Positions 47,973-62,900 are shown, numbered from the stretch's first letter. The stretch: 64,000 nucleotides of DNA from Nymphalis io (GCF_905147045.1 NC_065893.1:3596001-3660000); one strand, 5' to 3'. Program-made: numbers and translations. Notes: generated from the letters alone by a model not told the origin.

Positions 47973-50900
47973 TTAAATACTAATCACCGTCCCTTACAAC
48001 ATATACATGCAAATCAAAGTGCAAAATGTAAAAAATGTTATGGTTAACAAAATGTGACAACTATTTACAAGTTTGAATGAACGAAACAAATGATACATCG
48101 AAAAAAATAAAATTGGAATGACTTTTAAAAATGCTTCTTAATTTTGACGGCCAGCTTTAAAAAGTTTTTTAGCATCTGATTAATAATTAATACAGTAATA
48201 TAATTATATAGTCACAAATAAAATAAACAAAAAATATGTTGGATTCTTTTATTTAAAAAATACAGAAAAAATATTAAATGTTAGAAAATGAATTTATTAC
48301 AAATTTGTATTTGTTCGGAATAATTTAATTGAATTTTTTTTAATAAGATCAAAATATAAACTTATACTATCACAGGCTAATTAAGTACGGGAGACAACAA
48401 AGGAATACGTCTTAATTATTATCTTATTCTTGTTATTGAATATCTAGAACATTGTTTTGACCGAGAAATAAAACAAGACCCGTCCTAGACGATCATAGGA
48501 TTTATTCGTGGAATGTAGGTAGGAATGAATTTATTTGTTCATAAGGCACTTGGAACAAATACTGAGATCATGGCCAGGTAGAAATCTGCCGCAAGGTTAT
48601 GCAAATTATTTATTAAACATTTAATCAAGATTTTGGAAACTGCTATACATACATTTATAACTATATTATATTACAAGAAATCTATTTCGAATAAATTCAC
48701 ATTTTAATGATCTACAAAACCATTATATAGTTCCATTGAGTCTAATCATATTTATATTTTAGATGTAAATTTAACACATTACATAAGGATTTTTGAGAAA
48801 TTAAAATATATAGTAAAATGATCTCTGAACGCTGCATTTTGTCTGTAATTGAGATTTCACTTGTTTGTCATGAGCATAACATTACCTTCCCGAGTTTGCT
48901 TATTCATACATACATTTTAATATTAAATGTCTTATTATTAAACGTGGATTAAATATCGTTACACTAATTATTTTGACTTTTCATTTTATATCAATAAAAC
49001 TTGTTATTGTGTGTCATTGTAAAAAAAATTTTTTGTTTATTTGTAGATAAGGCAGAACAATTTAATTTACACCTTTAAATAAGAATTTGGTATTATAATG
49101 CGTGTTAAAAATGTGTCTTGGTTATTGTGAAAATAATTCATTTATCCTCTTATTTCTTTTATAATATGTAATTATTTAATAAGCGACAACCAACTGACTT
49201 ATTCGCACATAATCCACATTTGTTACAGAAAATTTTAAAATACAAATTTGTAACATTTCCGATACTTTCAGTATCGTCTTAGAAGTTGTTTTCTATACAA
49301 TACAATACCTAGTTTTAATGTTACCCTTACCTCTCTACTACGAAGCTCATAGACGCTGCAGCCACAAAGCCTTCGCGACCTTTCATCATTCAAAGATAAC
49401 GGAACACTTTCTGATATCTGAGATAGAATATTATTCCATTCCCTAGCTTTTATTTTGAGGAGTTTTCATTGATATTGTACTTAAAAAATATTACACGTTC
49501 TTTTTTCAAATTTAAATTTTTGTTATATAATTCTAAAAAAACATAGATTATTAACACAATGTTGGCACCAATATAATTAAGTTGAAAAGCCTATCTCTTC
49601 TATTCGTATAAAATTATGCATCAGGCGAAAAAGAACAACAAAAAACATTTTTGTACCAAAACCGATAATAACAATAACAACGAATTTACACATTTATTAA
49701 TAATTATAATATCTATATGTATCGTTATATCATTCTAATACATAGACACATATAAAACTGATTTCCATCCCAGATATAACAGAACAAATTATGAATAACA
49801 GCTGTTGAGTTCGTTCATTTGGAGAGACAATTTTGTTAGCGGAATCGAATATTTATAGAAAAATATGATTATGTCAAAAAAGTTTATTTAAATTTCTTAT
49901 ATTTATCGTGACGTAATTTGTTAATTTTAATCAAAACAGAATTCTATTTACTTTGAAAAAAATATTTAAAAAATATATTTTATTATGTAATAATAATAAT
50001 ACTGTTCAAATTATTTTATTGCATTTTATATTATATCAGTTTAAAAAAAGATTTAATATTTTTATATATACTGTCATTATTGATGCACTGATATAACTTC
50101 AATAAATATTTTAATTAATCTATAGAATACTGTTTTGTTAAAAATGTATTTTGAGACGAACTAAAAAATTATAATAATATGTTAATGATTTGGAGGAATA
50201 TTAGTGCAGAGTACTTTATATAGACATTTATTAATTTTAACAGATTGACATATTAATTGACAGCTATTAGAAAAATAACAAATTAACATTGTACTAAGCA
50301 CATAAATTAATAAAATTATTTATATTGTTTGTCGCAATTTCATCGATACAAGCTTATTTTAAATAAAATGGACATTTTTTATTGCGTAAAAGAATAAAAT
50401 TTCACGTAATAAAATTAATATATATAATATACATATATATGAACACTTTACATAAGTATGAGTAAATTTGTACAATAGGTACATAGTATGTAGAAAAAAT
50501 AGAGATTCATTTATAGAGATCGTTCAGTGAAACTAAACCATTGCCAGCAAAATTATAATAATTAACTTACAGTTAAACCATGTATTTAGTATATGAAGTT
50601 TTTTAACGTTTTCAATTATAAACGAAAATGAATTAACATAATATATTAATCAGTAAAGTGAATAACTTTTTTTACATTAACTTTAAAAACTTATATAATA
50701 ATAATAAGCCAGCTCAATATTAATATATATTATAATTTGTAGTTATTTTATAGTATGTATGCTGAAAGCCAAACAAAATTAGTGTTTTCCCATGACGTTC
50801 CATCGACAGAACTGAGCAATGGCCTGTTTCAGTGGCGCATTTTATTCCTAATAATAGAAGCACATTACAATATTTACATCGGCCGCCAATAGACCTGCGA

Positions 50901-50979
50901 ATATCTCATAATATACACATCGATTAATCATAACTCGTTAACGGTAAAGACTAACCCTAGAGTTCCGACCGGAAGCGAA
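47973..50979. other. BTB-gene upstream region and kuzbanian 3' UTR
   Basis: Both genes run on the minus strand, so this interval holds the BTB promoter on the left and the kuzbanian 3' UTR on the right. It is extremely AT-rich with no supportable gene. Many minus-strand AATAAA candidates exist (for example near 48501-48506); none can be chosen from sequence alone. Confidence 0.45.
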
Positions 50980-53900
50980 CTAGTTGTCGATAATTTTCAA
51001 AAAATCTTCCGGTGAGATTTGAATACCCTCGACGGCGGACCCGTCTGTCGAATTCGGGACGGTGTTCTTGAGTTCGCCGAAAGTGTAGGTCGTCCGCTTG
51101 CCGCGGCCCCGCGCCCCGCGCGCCAGCGACGCCTCGCAGTCCAGTGACGCGCGCTTGCTCCAGCAGAACGGCTGGCGCGGCTCTGCGCCCGCCGACATCG
51201 GCATCGCCAGCTGCAGTCGCGACCGACTCAGCTCGTTGTCGCTCAGTTGCCGCTTCAGGCGGTCCTTCCCGACCACCAGTTGGAAGCCCCTTGAATTATT
51301 GTCGATAGGTTGCGATTTCTCGAGTTCGACATCGCCGAGTTGCCTCGTCGATTTCGATGACGATGGCGCGTTCTTGAGACTTGAACGCGACGGTTTATCG
51401 ATTAAGCTGTTCTGACGTGACGATTTACTCGAGGTCTTCGCGACTGCCTCGCGGCTGCTCCCTGAGGAGCTACTCGTGTTTGTCCGACAGGTATTCGCAT
51501 TGCCCGAGTTGTCTCTCCTGAGAGTTTCTATTATGTTGTAAAAGTGCTCAGACTCGTTGGTGCTGTTGTTCCTAGATCGGCTCACGTTATTAGTACTATG
51601 TCTTTGTGGACGAATTTGAGCTCTAGGCAGATGACCATAGCTGCTTTGCCTCGAAATACCGCTCGTGGTTTGCCTTCGTGGCATACTACAACTTTTTGGA
51701 ACGAAAGAGTCTTGGTTCGCTAGCACATTCTCGTAAACGTGCGTGTTGTCGAAGTCCTCGTGAGATATAAGATTCTGTCGACTCTCTGTCGTTTCGCGTT
51801 TCTGACCCACAGAGTTACTTTTTTTATGACCGGTGCGAATTTTTAAATCGGGTGTTTTTTTCCCTAACCTACAGTCACTAGCGCTCCGCGGCAGAAGATT
51901 TTCGTACCCGTGACTACCACTTTCTTGCTTTGCCTGTTCAGTTTTAGGTAAACTATTATTGTCAATATTACTTACAGACTGAGAATATGTGGGTGTCTTA
52001 GAACTATGTTTCGCACCATCGGCTGGGCAAGTCAGTTGAGGCAAGATGTCGTGCTGTTTCCTGTCTACGTCGGGCTTAGAAGATTTGTCGAGCACAACCT
52101 TTGTTTTATCACTCTTACAAATTTTAACACTGAATCTAAAGGGTGGTTTAAAAACAACTTGTAATCTAGTTTTTTCACCAGAGAGCAGATTAGATGCGCT
52201 TTTGGACGGTCTAGTTTTTCTGGTAACCTTCGGTGCGGGCCTATGTGATCTCTCTGTGAGACCTAGAGGTATAGACTTAGATTTAGGGATGACAGTGGGT
52301 TGGGGAGAGCTGAGAAGCCACTTCTGTACTTTAGTCAAAGCTTCCGTGTCTTTGGGCGGGGTAGACGCGGAATGTTTTTGTAAGGAACTATAATCGATTG
52401 TTTCTTTCTTAACTTTCACTTTACGTTTCTTAACTTTATTCTTATGTTTTGATAGGATCACATGTTTTGGAGATTTGCCTTCAGTGTTTGTTACCACTGC
52501 TGTACTTTCTTTTGCTACTTTATGCGGTTCATCTAACTTAGGTTGAGTGATTGGCTTCTGAAAAGAAAAAAATAATTGTGATTCTCATTTTCATTCATTT
52601 TTATTAAAATAGTAATAATTATAATGTCCTCCAGACCGATTTCGGCCAAGGCGGCTAAACTCAAGAGATTAGCCAGATTTATATTGGCTCGACCTAGGAC
52701 TTGAACCCGGGGTCACCGGGTCTGCGACCTTCCATCCAGTCAATAGACTAACAAGGCAGTCAGGAAAATAGTATAAAGCTAAGGACAAAATAGTATAAAC
52801 GTTACAGATTAAGAATTTTTAAGAAGGTTATTATAAATTAGAAGAAGAATCAAAGTGCTCTTATCTTACCCTTTTCTTTAAATTATGTGAAGGAGACGCT
52901 TTATCGCCTTGCTTTGTCTCCTTCTTATTCCGATAAGCACGTGTTCTCAAAGCGACTTTCTTCTTTAGAGGTAGTTTAGATCTGAGAAAGATATAAAAGT
53001 GTGAAAGATAATGTGAATTGTACTCTTTTTTATTAATTTTTTTTTTTTTTTTATAGAATAGGAAGTTGGACGAGCATATGTGCCACCTGATAGTAAGTGG
53101 TCACCAAACGCCCTTAGACATTGGCATTGTAAGAAATGTCAACCATCACTTATAGCCAATGCGCCACCAACCTTGGGAACTAAGATTTTATGTCCCTTGT
53201 GCCTGTAATTACACTGGCTCACTCACCCTTCAAACCGGAACACAACAATATCAAGTATTGCTGTTTTGCGGTAGAATATCTGATGAGTGGGTGGTACCTA
53301 CCCAGACGAGCTTGCACAAAGCCCTACCACCAGTATTATTTTCTATTATTTATTAATCTTTTCATAAGCCAGAATATATTTTACGTGTCATTTTCGGGTG
53401 TTTGTATATTAGTTAGTATTTACCTGACGGCAGTGTGTACGATAAGCCCTTGATCAGCGGCATCTGGCAAGCGGACGGTTTCAGTGGTCGATGAATGAAT
53501 GATTGTGACTGATTTGATTTTCTTTGCGTGACGGCCGAAGAAACGGGTGCTAGCCACCTGTAATTACAATAACATAATTTCTTTGAAAAATTGACCTCCT
53601 TCAAATTACAATTATTTTTGTATAGCACTAGAGTGATTACTTAAAAAGGATAACAACTTAGATTAATATCCATTATATTATATTATATTTATTCGAAGAT
53701 TGTTTCCTTTCTATAGCATCTAAGTGAAGAAAAATATAGCCACTATTATTGTTCATAAATACATATATATATATCGAAATACTTCACCACACACGAGCGC
53801 ACAAAATGTATCCTAATTTGTAAGGTAGTTAGGTTTTTGAGCACTATTAGTTTTTGTAATATAACATCACAAATGACAAAAGTACGATATTAACAGTATT

Positions 53901-56900
53901 AGTACAAAAGGCGTATTATAAATACTATATTTCTAAGTATGAATCTTACCCAAGCGTGTTACAGGAAAAGGTTATATATTGTGATGATCGAAAAAAAATA
54001 ATATTACAAACTTATGAATTAATTCTTAGCTGTAAAGTGGCTGACAGTTCAAAGTGATATTATATTTATTTGTTACGATATTGTACCTGTAATGATTTGT
54101 CAAGGTCTTTATCTTGAGTTCATGTTATATTCTTTTAATTATCTTTAAAACTGTTCTAGCACACAATTACGTATCACACGAAAATGTACCTTCTAAACTA
54201 AATTATGGGAACTAAAAATACGTTTTTTAATTTTTATCGTTGATTTCTATGGCGGCGTCAAGAACTCTGCAGGATCGCTGAAGGAAAAACAAATTAAAAC
54301 AAAAATAAATATTGCACGACATAATAATAAAAATACTTCTTTTAATGTTGACATTTGTATCTTAACTACTCTGAATAACGTATAAAAACCATTACAGTTT
54401 ATATTTACTTTTATAAATTCATCATCTTCACCAAGCATTAAAAGTTTTTTGCGAATAAATCATTTGGTTAAAAATAAAACGATTCGGTGACTGACCAGTA
54501 GAGCAATGACGGCGAGCAGGATGAGCAGCACCGCGTACCAGTGGCGGAGCACCCAGCGCTTGAAGCCGGCGATGCTCTCGTCGGACAGCAGCAGCTTGCG
54601 GAGAGTAGCCAGCGGACCGGACGGGTCCACCTCGCGGCAGCGCTGGAACACGTCGCAGTACCTGGACACGGGATATCGTTTACTTTGGATGTCGGGATGT
54701 ATATTTCTATCATGAAATTAAGAAAAGCCTGATACGCTACGGTACGATACGAATTATCGTTCGTGTATGATTCGTTATATACAGGAAAAATGTTTTTTTT
54801 TTAGATCGGTATGGTGACATTACATTATGTAAAATAACATGTTGTGCGTTGGGAATGTTAGTTCGAGAATTCGTTCTCCGTTTTCCAATTGACGTACTCA
54901 CCCGTTGTAGTCGTTACAGGGCGTGCCCGGCTTTGCGTACATATCCGGCACATCGAAGGGCGCGGTGTTCCAGTGGAAGGAAGACACGCACGCGCCGCCC
55001 GGCTTGCGGCAGCACAGCTCGCACGCCGAGCGCGGGTCGTCCTTGCGCGGCGCACACTGGCACGACTCCAATCCGTACGCGAGACAGATCGACCCGGTGC
55101 ATTCCTACAACGGTACATTGCAATTGCTTAGAATTTAGTCGTAGCGCGAGTTTATTTTTTATAAATATAAAGTTTAAACTACCGACACTTACATTAGAAT
55201 TGGTTAACTCATGACGAAAACATTTAAAGTATGTGTAGTAAGTAAGTAGTCGATGTAAATATCATCAAGACTCACCCCCATGAAGCAGACGAGCTCCTTG
55301 TCGCAGCGCGTGCGGTTGGGCTTGTGGCGGCTGGCGGGGCAAGCGGCGCGCTTGCCGTCGCAGTGCGCGGCGTCGCGACAGCCGTTGTCGGAGCGGCACT
55401 TGTCGCCGAACTTCAGCGTGCACGACGCCGTGCAACACGGACCCTGGAGCGAGCGTAGTATAATATAATATAGATAGAACACCCCGGGACCCGACACTAG
55501 CAATAAAACACTCTACTTTTATATAATTTATAAGCCTGATTAGGAAAAACATCAAACAAGTACTTGATCTTACGCTAGAACGTCTATCCCAAAAAAGCCT
55601 AGCTTTGTTAGCAGCCGTAAGAGCCTATTATTCCAGTATGTCTATGGGACGGTTCGGTATAACTTGGGTCGTACCTGGCTGGGACTGCATACGCTGTGCT
55701 CGGTGAGCGTGCACGGCTTGTAGTGCGGGCGGACGGCCTGCGGGCGGCAACACACGTCCGTGCACTCGGACGCCCAGCCGCAGTCGCACTCTTCGCCCTC
55801 CTCCACCACGCCGTTACCACAGATGGCTGGCTGAGGTTCTATAATTGTGGATTTATTTATTAAATAATTGAAACATAGCATATGGTTTGAATACATATTT
55901 GAACTAAATAAATAAAAATAAATGAATTTGAATTTGAGGTGATTATATGTTGATTTAAATAAAATATATAGATACCCGTGAAGCATCCTTTTGGTGATCG
56001 CGCTTTGTTGTTTAGAACGGGGTCGATAGCGCGGAGAGAGCAAGGTGAGAATTTGTTGTTGTTCTTGCGATCGCCGCTCGTCGCTCGTGCGAACATTATG
56101 TAATTACCGTCCTCGCCGAATGGTGTGCACATTTCAGGGTCATGCTGAAATATACAGACATGCTTTTAGAGTACATTACATAATTAAACTATTTTGTAAG
56201 TTGGCCTGAAAAAATAGATAAAAAGTTTAATTCCTAAAAAAGGCCAATTATTAAAAATAAATATATTAATTTTAAATTTAAGGTATTATCCAGCGAGTGC
56301 AAAATTTCAGCTCTATCAGTTGATCATTTAAATGAAAGAATGATTAAATTTAATTAAAAACTTGTAAAATATTATTTCAATCAACAGCCAATCGTTGTCC
56401 ACTGCTGAACATAAGCCTCTCCCAAGGTGCGCCAAAGCTCCCTGTCCTCCGCCTTCCGCATCCAGTTGGTGCCCGCCACCTTCTTAAGGTCGTCGGTTCA
56501 CCTGGCTGGAGGGCGCCCTACGCTGCGCTTGCCAATTCGCGGTCTCCACTCTAGAACTCGTCTGCTCCAACGGCCATCGGTCCTACGACATACGTGACCA
56601 GCCCACTGCTACTTCAGCCTGCTAATTTTGCAAGCTATGTCGGTGACTCCGGTTCTTTTCCGGATAATCTCATTTCTGATCTTATCCTTCAAAGATACTC
56701 CGAGCATAGCTCGCTCCATAGCACGCTGAGCGACTTTGAATTTGTGGACTAGTCCCGCAGTTAGTGTCCACGTTTCGGCACCGTATGTCATGGCAGGTAA
56801 GACGCATTGGTTGAAGACTTTCGTTTTCAAACATTGCGGTATAGAAGACTTGAGGACTTGACGAAGGTTGCCAAATGCTGCCCATCCCAAGCGAATTCTT

Positions 56901-59900
56901 CGATCGGCTTCCTTCTCGAAGTTGTTCCTACCGACTTGTATTATCTGTCCTAGGTACCTACCTAGGACAGATAATACAAGTCGGTAGGAACAACTTCGAG
57001 AATATACCTATATTCACTAACAACTTCGAGAGGTTTCCCCTCGACGTATATCGGTCCCGGCACGACATGCCTATTGAACATGACCTTGGTCTTGTCCAAG
57101 TTTATACCGAGACCGACACACCGGGAAGACTCGCCTAGGCTACGCAGCATTTCGGTAAGTTGTTCCAGCGACTCTGCTATGATGACGATATCGTCGGCAA
57201 ATCGAAGGTGTGAGATGTACTCGCCGTTTACATTGACTCCATACCTAGGCACGTTGGTGAACAGTTTCGGGGATATTACATCCCCCTGTCTCACCCCTCT
57301 GCGCAGTTGGATCGCCTTCGTCTTACAGTCCTGAATGTGGACAGTCATTGTAGCGGCATTGTACAGACATCTCAGTACCTCGATATATCTCCAATCGATA
57401 TGACATCTCTGCAATGAGTCGAGCACTGCCCAGGTTTCGATGGAGTCGAAGGCTTTCTCGTAGTCTACAAAAGCCATACACAGCGGCTGATTGTACTCTT
57501 CGGTCTTCTGCACAATCTCCCGAACAGTATGGATGTGGTCCACGGTGCTGTAGCCTGATCGAAAGCCGGCTTGCTCTGTGGGCTGGAAATCGTCAAGTCG
57601 TCTGGCGAGACGGTTCGTGACGACTCTTGAGTACAGCTTATACACGTGACTCAGGAGGGAGATTGGTCTGTAGTTTTTCAAGAGGATTTTATCACCTTTC
57701 TTGAAAAACAGTACCACCTCACTCCCGCTCCACGTTTCCGGGGTCTTGCAAATTGGATGACAGAATTAAAGAGGCTTGCTAGCTCTTTCAGGACCGGAGT
57801 CCCGCCTGCCTTAAGCAACTCTGTTGTGATTCCGTCATCTCCCGGAGCTTTGTTGTTTTTAAGATGTTCTAGAGCCGCCCTAATCTCGCCTTGGTCAACG
57901 ACCGGGAGCTCCTCGGAGTAATGGGGCATAAGAGGGGCGCGCTGGTCATCAATACTGATTCCCACGGGTTTATCCGATCTTAAAGAGAACAACTGCCCAT
58001 AAAACCTCTCTACTTCTCCGACAATCTCAGGCCTAGAGGTAAAATATTATTTATGTAAGGTAAATAGGCCACCAATATGAAAGAATACTTACAAAGTCAA
58101 TACCCCGCAAAGCTTGGGAAATAAGATGTTATTTCCCTTGTGTTATGGCTCACTCACCCTTCATGCCGGAACACAACAGTACTAAGTATTGCTGATTGGC
58201 GGTAAAATAAGTAATAAGTTGGCCGTACCTACCCAGGCGGGAACAAAGTGGTAATACCACCAAGTTGTAGTAGGTAGTAAGCTTAAATAAATAATATGTG
58301 AGGCCTTATATCTTTTTTTTGGTTTTTATTTACGCAAACGTATTTTTGCGTTTCATGCTAGCGCGAAGCTATTTACCGGCGATCCAAAGTTGTGTCCGAT
58401 CTCGTGCGCGAGTGTGACGTGTGATACGGCGGGCGGCACGTGCTTGCCGTAGTTCAGCAGCGTGACGATGCCGGTGTTCAGCGATTTCATACTGCCGCGG
58501 TAGTGCTGTTTATCAATTAATTAAACACAAATGTTATTTTTTATACTTGTAATGAATATTGTTTGGTAGGAAGGAATAAATAATTAAATACGGCAATAGT
58601 AATATGTCAGAAACATTAAAATTAAAAAAAAAAAACTATTTTTTTCTATTCTAAAAAGAACTTACGCCATTCTTCTCACAGACACCTCCAGCGTTTTTTA
58701 AGTCACCCGTCCACGCGAGGCCCAACGTGCCCATCTCGAAGTCACGATACGTAAACATGTACGCCAGGCAGAACGCGTCATAGTCTTCCTCTGAAAATAA
58801 TAAAAAAAAAACCATTAATGGAAATATTTGTTGAATATTTCTTTATATAAGTTATCTATTTTCAAATAAAACTAACTTTATTTCATTGTTTTAAAAATAC
58901 TAAAATTGCATTTATAAATCATAAAAGTTATGAGCACAATATAAAAATAGAAATTGGTCCGCAATGCTATTAGCACAATAAAGGGTATAATTTTATTGAA
59001 ATTACCTGAAAAAAGTTCTAAATATTTTTCAACGCCATAGTTATTAGGAAATCTGTAGGCTGGATCTTTCAGTGCGTCTAGCGTGTGGACCTTAATTCTT
59101 TTAATCATAAATGTAATGTTATCAGGTTTGCCATCTTGATTAAAATCTGAAAGAAAATGAGTTTCAATTATTTGGTGTTAGAAAATAAATTATTTTTATT
59201 TTTAGTTTTAACTCAATGGTCGTATTTTATGAAAACAACAATACAAAGTGTTAAGTCAGAGCCGTACGTACCTGTAACTTTATAAATAGCATTAACCTTT
59301 TGCACATGTCGCGTCATGACTTCTATACAAGCTTCTTCGGATCCATATCTTTGATAAAACATATGATCAGCTTGTAAATAAACCAAACATGTAGTTTTTC
59401 TCGGATCCACCGTCGCTCTCTTGTTCACATGCCTCCCGTCGTCGCTTGCGTTCGCTGATAAGATAGTGTATCCAACCGGTTCCTTCTTAACTATATCTTT
59501 GCTAACAGTCACAACACCTGCCTTCGTTTTAATAACTTCAACATGCGTCTTTGGCTTCGGTCTCGATTCCTCTGAATCAAGTCGCACTTTAGTAATGAGG
59601 TTGCTTTTATCAATTTTTGTTTTTGGTTTTCTCGTACTAAACTTATCAAACGGATCGCTATTACTGGTGTAAGGGACGTCTAAGTCTAAAGGTAGTTCAG
59701 GATTCTTCTTTGGCTCATCGTCTTGCATTTCGTCTTCCGGAAGCCATCGCTTCTTTCGTCTATTTATTTCGCTATGTAAATCTTCGGAGTTATTATTAAA
59801 AGGTACTTCTTTAACAGTTACTTGATCAGTAAAGTTAAGCAGTTCCCCCTGATATCCGAGCTTGCCTTTGACGTGGAGTAGATGAGAGGCACAGTGCGTA

Positions 59901-62900
59901 ACGTCACTATTAGCATGAGGATGTTCAACATCTGATCTTCTGTATATAACACTGTGCATAGAGGGGTGGTCAATATTGTACCGAGAAAGAGGTTCTATAT
60001 AATACTCTTCACTAGAAGTCCATATTGTTCCATCAAATAGACCATCAGCGGTAATCACACCATAGACATGAGAAGAATCGTCATCTAAAAAATAAAAATG
60101 TATGTATTACTCATTAGCAACTAATATTAATAATATTTTAATTAAAAAAAAAGGTATTAGGGTAACGTTTAAAAGGCGTTGACTCCAAAAGCTTTTAAAA
60201 TCACAAGTCAGTAGAAATGTATAAATAAATGTACGAGTATATTTTATGCAAACTAATTCGAGGTGCAAAGAGCTTCGGAATCTCAATGAATTAAAATCAC
60301 AACTTGCAGTCGTAGTGGGAGGGATGAAAACCGCTCATAAATAACCTTAATTACAACTCGCCCTCGCCTTCCTTTACATTTATTTTATTGATAAAAGATA
60401 GTGTAATACTATTTTACTCACTACTGTTTAAACAGTGCGATCGTGCTTCTTTGCTTAATACATTAAAAAAAGTCTTTCAACACAGAGATAGTTTAGAAAT
60501 TTTATTATTATTGTATTTTTTGTCACGATTAATATAAATAAACAAATATGTCAATTGCAATTTAAAAGAAATAACAAGAATTTATATTAAGCTATAAATA
60601 CGACCTTTAGATCGTATTATATATGTATATTATATTAATATTAATATAAATTCGTCGTGTCGTATTACTCTACGTCGTGTCGTATTACTCTACTGGGTTA
60701 AGTGATTCATAATAATAAATAGAAGTTGATGATGACGAAATAAATTCTTCCTAAAAAGACTGATAATTTTTAAAGTTAATATCTTTTTTGTTTGTTCGTA
60801 TAAAAACCATCGGCATATAGCAGAATAATTAACTCATAATAAAGAAAAAAAAACTTGTAAATTTCTACGAAACGTGGAATGGCGAAAAGTACGACATGAC
60901 GCATCGTTGGAAGGCTGTTTAATTGTAATGTGTATCAATATTTAAATGAGTTGTGTGTTGTTGAAGACAACTTAAGTCAAACTCTCAAGAAGCATACTCC
61001 ATTAAACTTGTGAACTAATTTCATCAAAATTCACTTTGTCTCGAATGTACCAGATGGGTCGCACCTCGTAATTTCGTTTTATTAAGTTTGGTACAGAATA
61101 CTGAAGTTTCTTCATCCTAATTTATTATCTTGAAAGACCCGAAATATGGAAGGGTAAGATTTAAGGAGTCGTTTGAAGTTAATTATAACGGATTATTGTA
61201 TGCTCTCAGAAAACAACAAATATTTTAGGATGAATATCATTCGGCTGTACTCATTTATTGAATGTAGAAAACTAGTTATTATTTTTAAATTAATTAAGAA
61301 TTTTTTATCCGATCCTCTGGGCGAAAAATGAGATGAGGTGATGATATTTTTACTAAAAGTCTTTGTACTATTGCTCGAAGGTTCAACGGAACAATGACAT
61401 AATTTGGAATAAGAGAAATATTTGAAACGTTTATTTTATTTATTTAATAAAAAACCATAATATCAATATATAGTATTAGTTTTTATTATAGTACGGCGGA
61501 AATTGTATGGCCAAAATCATCTAAATCTACCCAAATGTATTTATAATGTTATTTATTCGACGAATGAGATACTAAATATGTCATAAATCATGTTTAATTA
61601 CATGGAGCGTAAATTACATATGCATCTAATCAAGTAATCAACACATACGAATACATTCTAATCAAAGTGTAAATTGGGGTAATATGCCGTGTCATGAATA
61701 ATACATGACTATTCAAGGAATACTACGTTAAATTGACGATCAGACATAAATATAATCTTTATTTCTCTACAAGCAATATCTTTCTTTTTGCACATTAGTG
61801 AAGTTTTGAAGAATAAAATTAGTATCATGTAAAAAAAAAATCCTTTTAAGGAAGTTTTTTTAAAATAAACTAAAATGAAGTATTATAAGGACCGTTTTTA
61901 TGTTTGAACTCAGGAATAATCTCAGAAGCTCCGATTCAGATTTGAAAGTGTTTTTGCGTAGATTCGTTGTGGGTCGTTTGTGGAATGATCGTAGGCTTTA
62001 TAAATTATTGGCTGGGCGTTGTGCAAGCTCGTCTGGGTAGGTATCACCCATCAGATATTCTACCGCAAAGCAGCAGTACTTGGTATTGCTGTGTTCCGGT
62101 TTGAAGGGTGAGCGAGCCTCATTCTCTTCCCTCCCTCTGTGGCACTACGCTGGAGATACAAAGCAAAATCGCCATGCTGGGGATTGACGTTCGGTTCGAC
62201 CTTAGTCCAAGGGTCCACAGAACTCCCGAGTTCTGAACAAGGTGCGGCGTTTTTTTACGCCACAACAACTGTGCCTGTTGTACTAAACACAGGTACGGTC
62301 TTGTGTTGAATATTGCTCACACCTTTGGGATGGCTCCGCTAAGTACCTACTGGAGGCCTTGGATTGGTTGCAGCGACGTGCGGTTCGCATTTTTGGCAAC
62401 GTAAAGGTCACAAACACCTTCGAGCCTTTACAATTGCGTCGAGAGATAGCAGTGCTAAACGCTTTCTATCGACTGTATCACGGGGAGTGCCCTGAGAAAT
62501 TATTCTCTATAATTCCTGCTTCCCCCTTCCCTCATAAGTCTACGCGTGCTGGCTTTCGATGTCACCGCCTAACTGTGACATCAATTCCATCGCGCACAAA
62601 GAAATTTGGCAACTCCTTTCTTTGTCGCACTTCCAAAAAAATAGAATTCTTTACATGTTCCAGTCCTCTTACAACCAGGGTTCCTTCAAACGAGGCGTGA
62701 AGAGGCAGGCCGGCAAGGCGGGGGCGGCTAGTGCAGAACATTCTTTCCAACTGTACTCGCCGTCGTCGCGTTTGGACTCTACTACCACTTACCATCAGGT
62801 GGAGTAGAGTCATTTTACATACATAATAATGTCTGCCAAATGAGCAAATCATATAGAAATTTTGTTCACCAGCTCTCTAGCCAATATTAAACTTCGTTAA

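Noticed and set aside
54468..55555. Several Arg/Ala-rich frames on both strands around the disintegrin and Cys-rich exons
   Set aside because: GC-rich kuz exons read in wrong frames or antisense.
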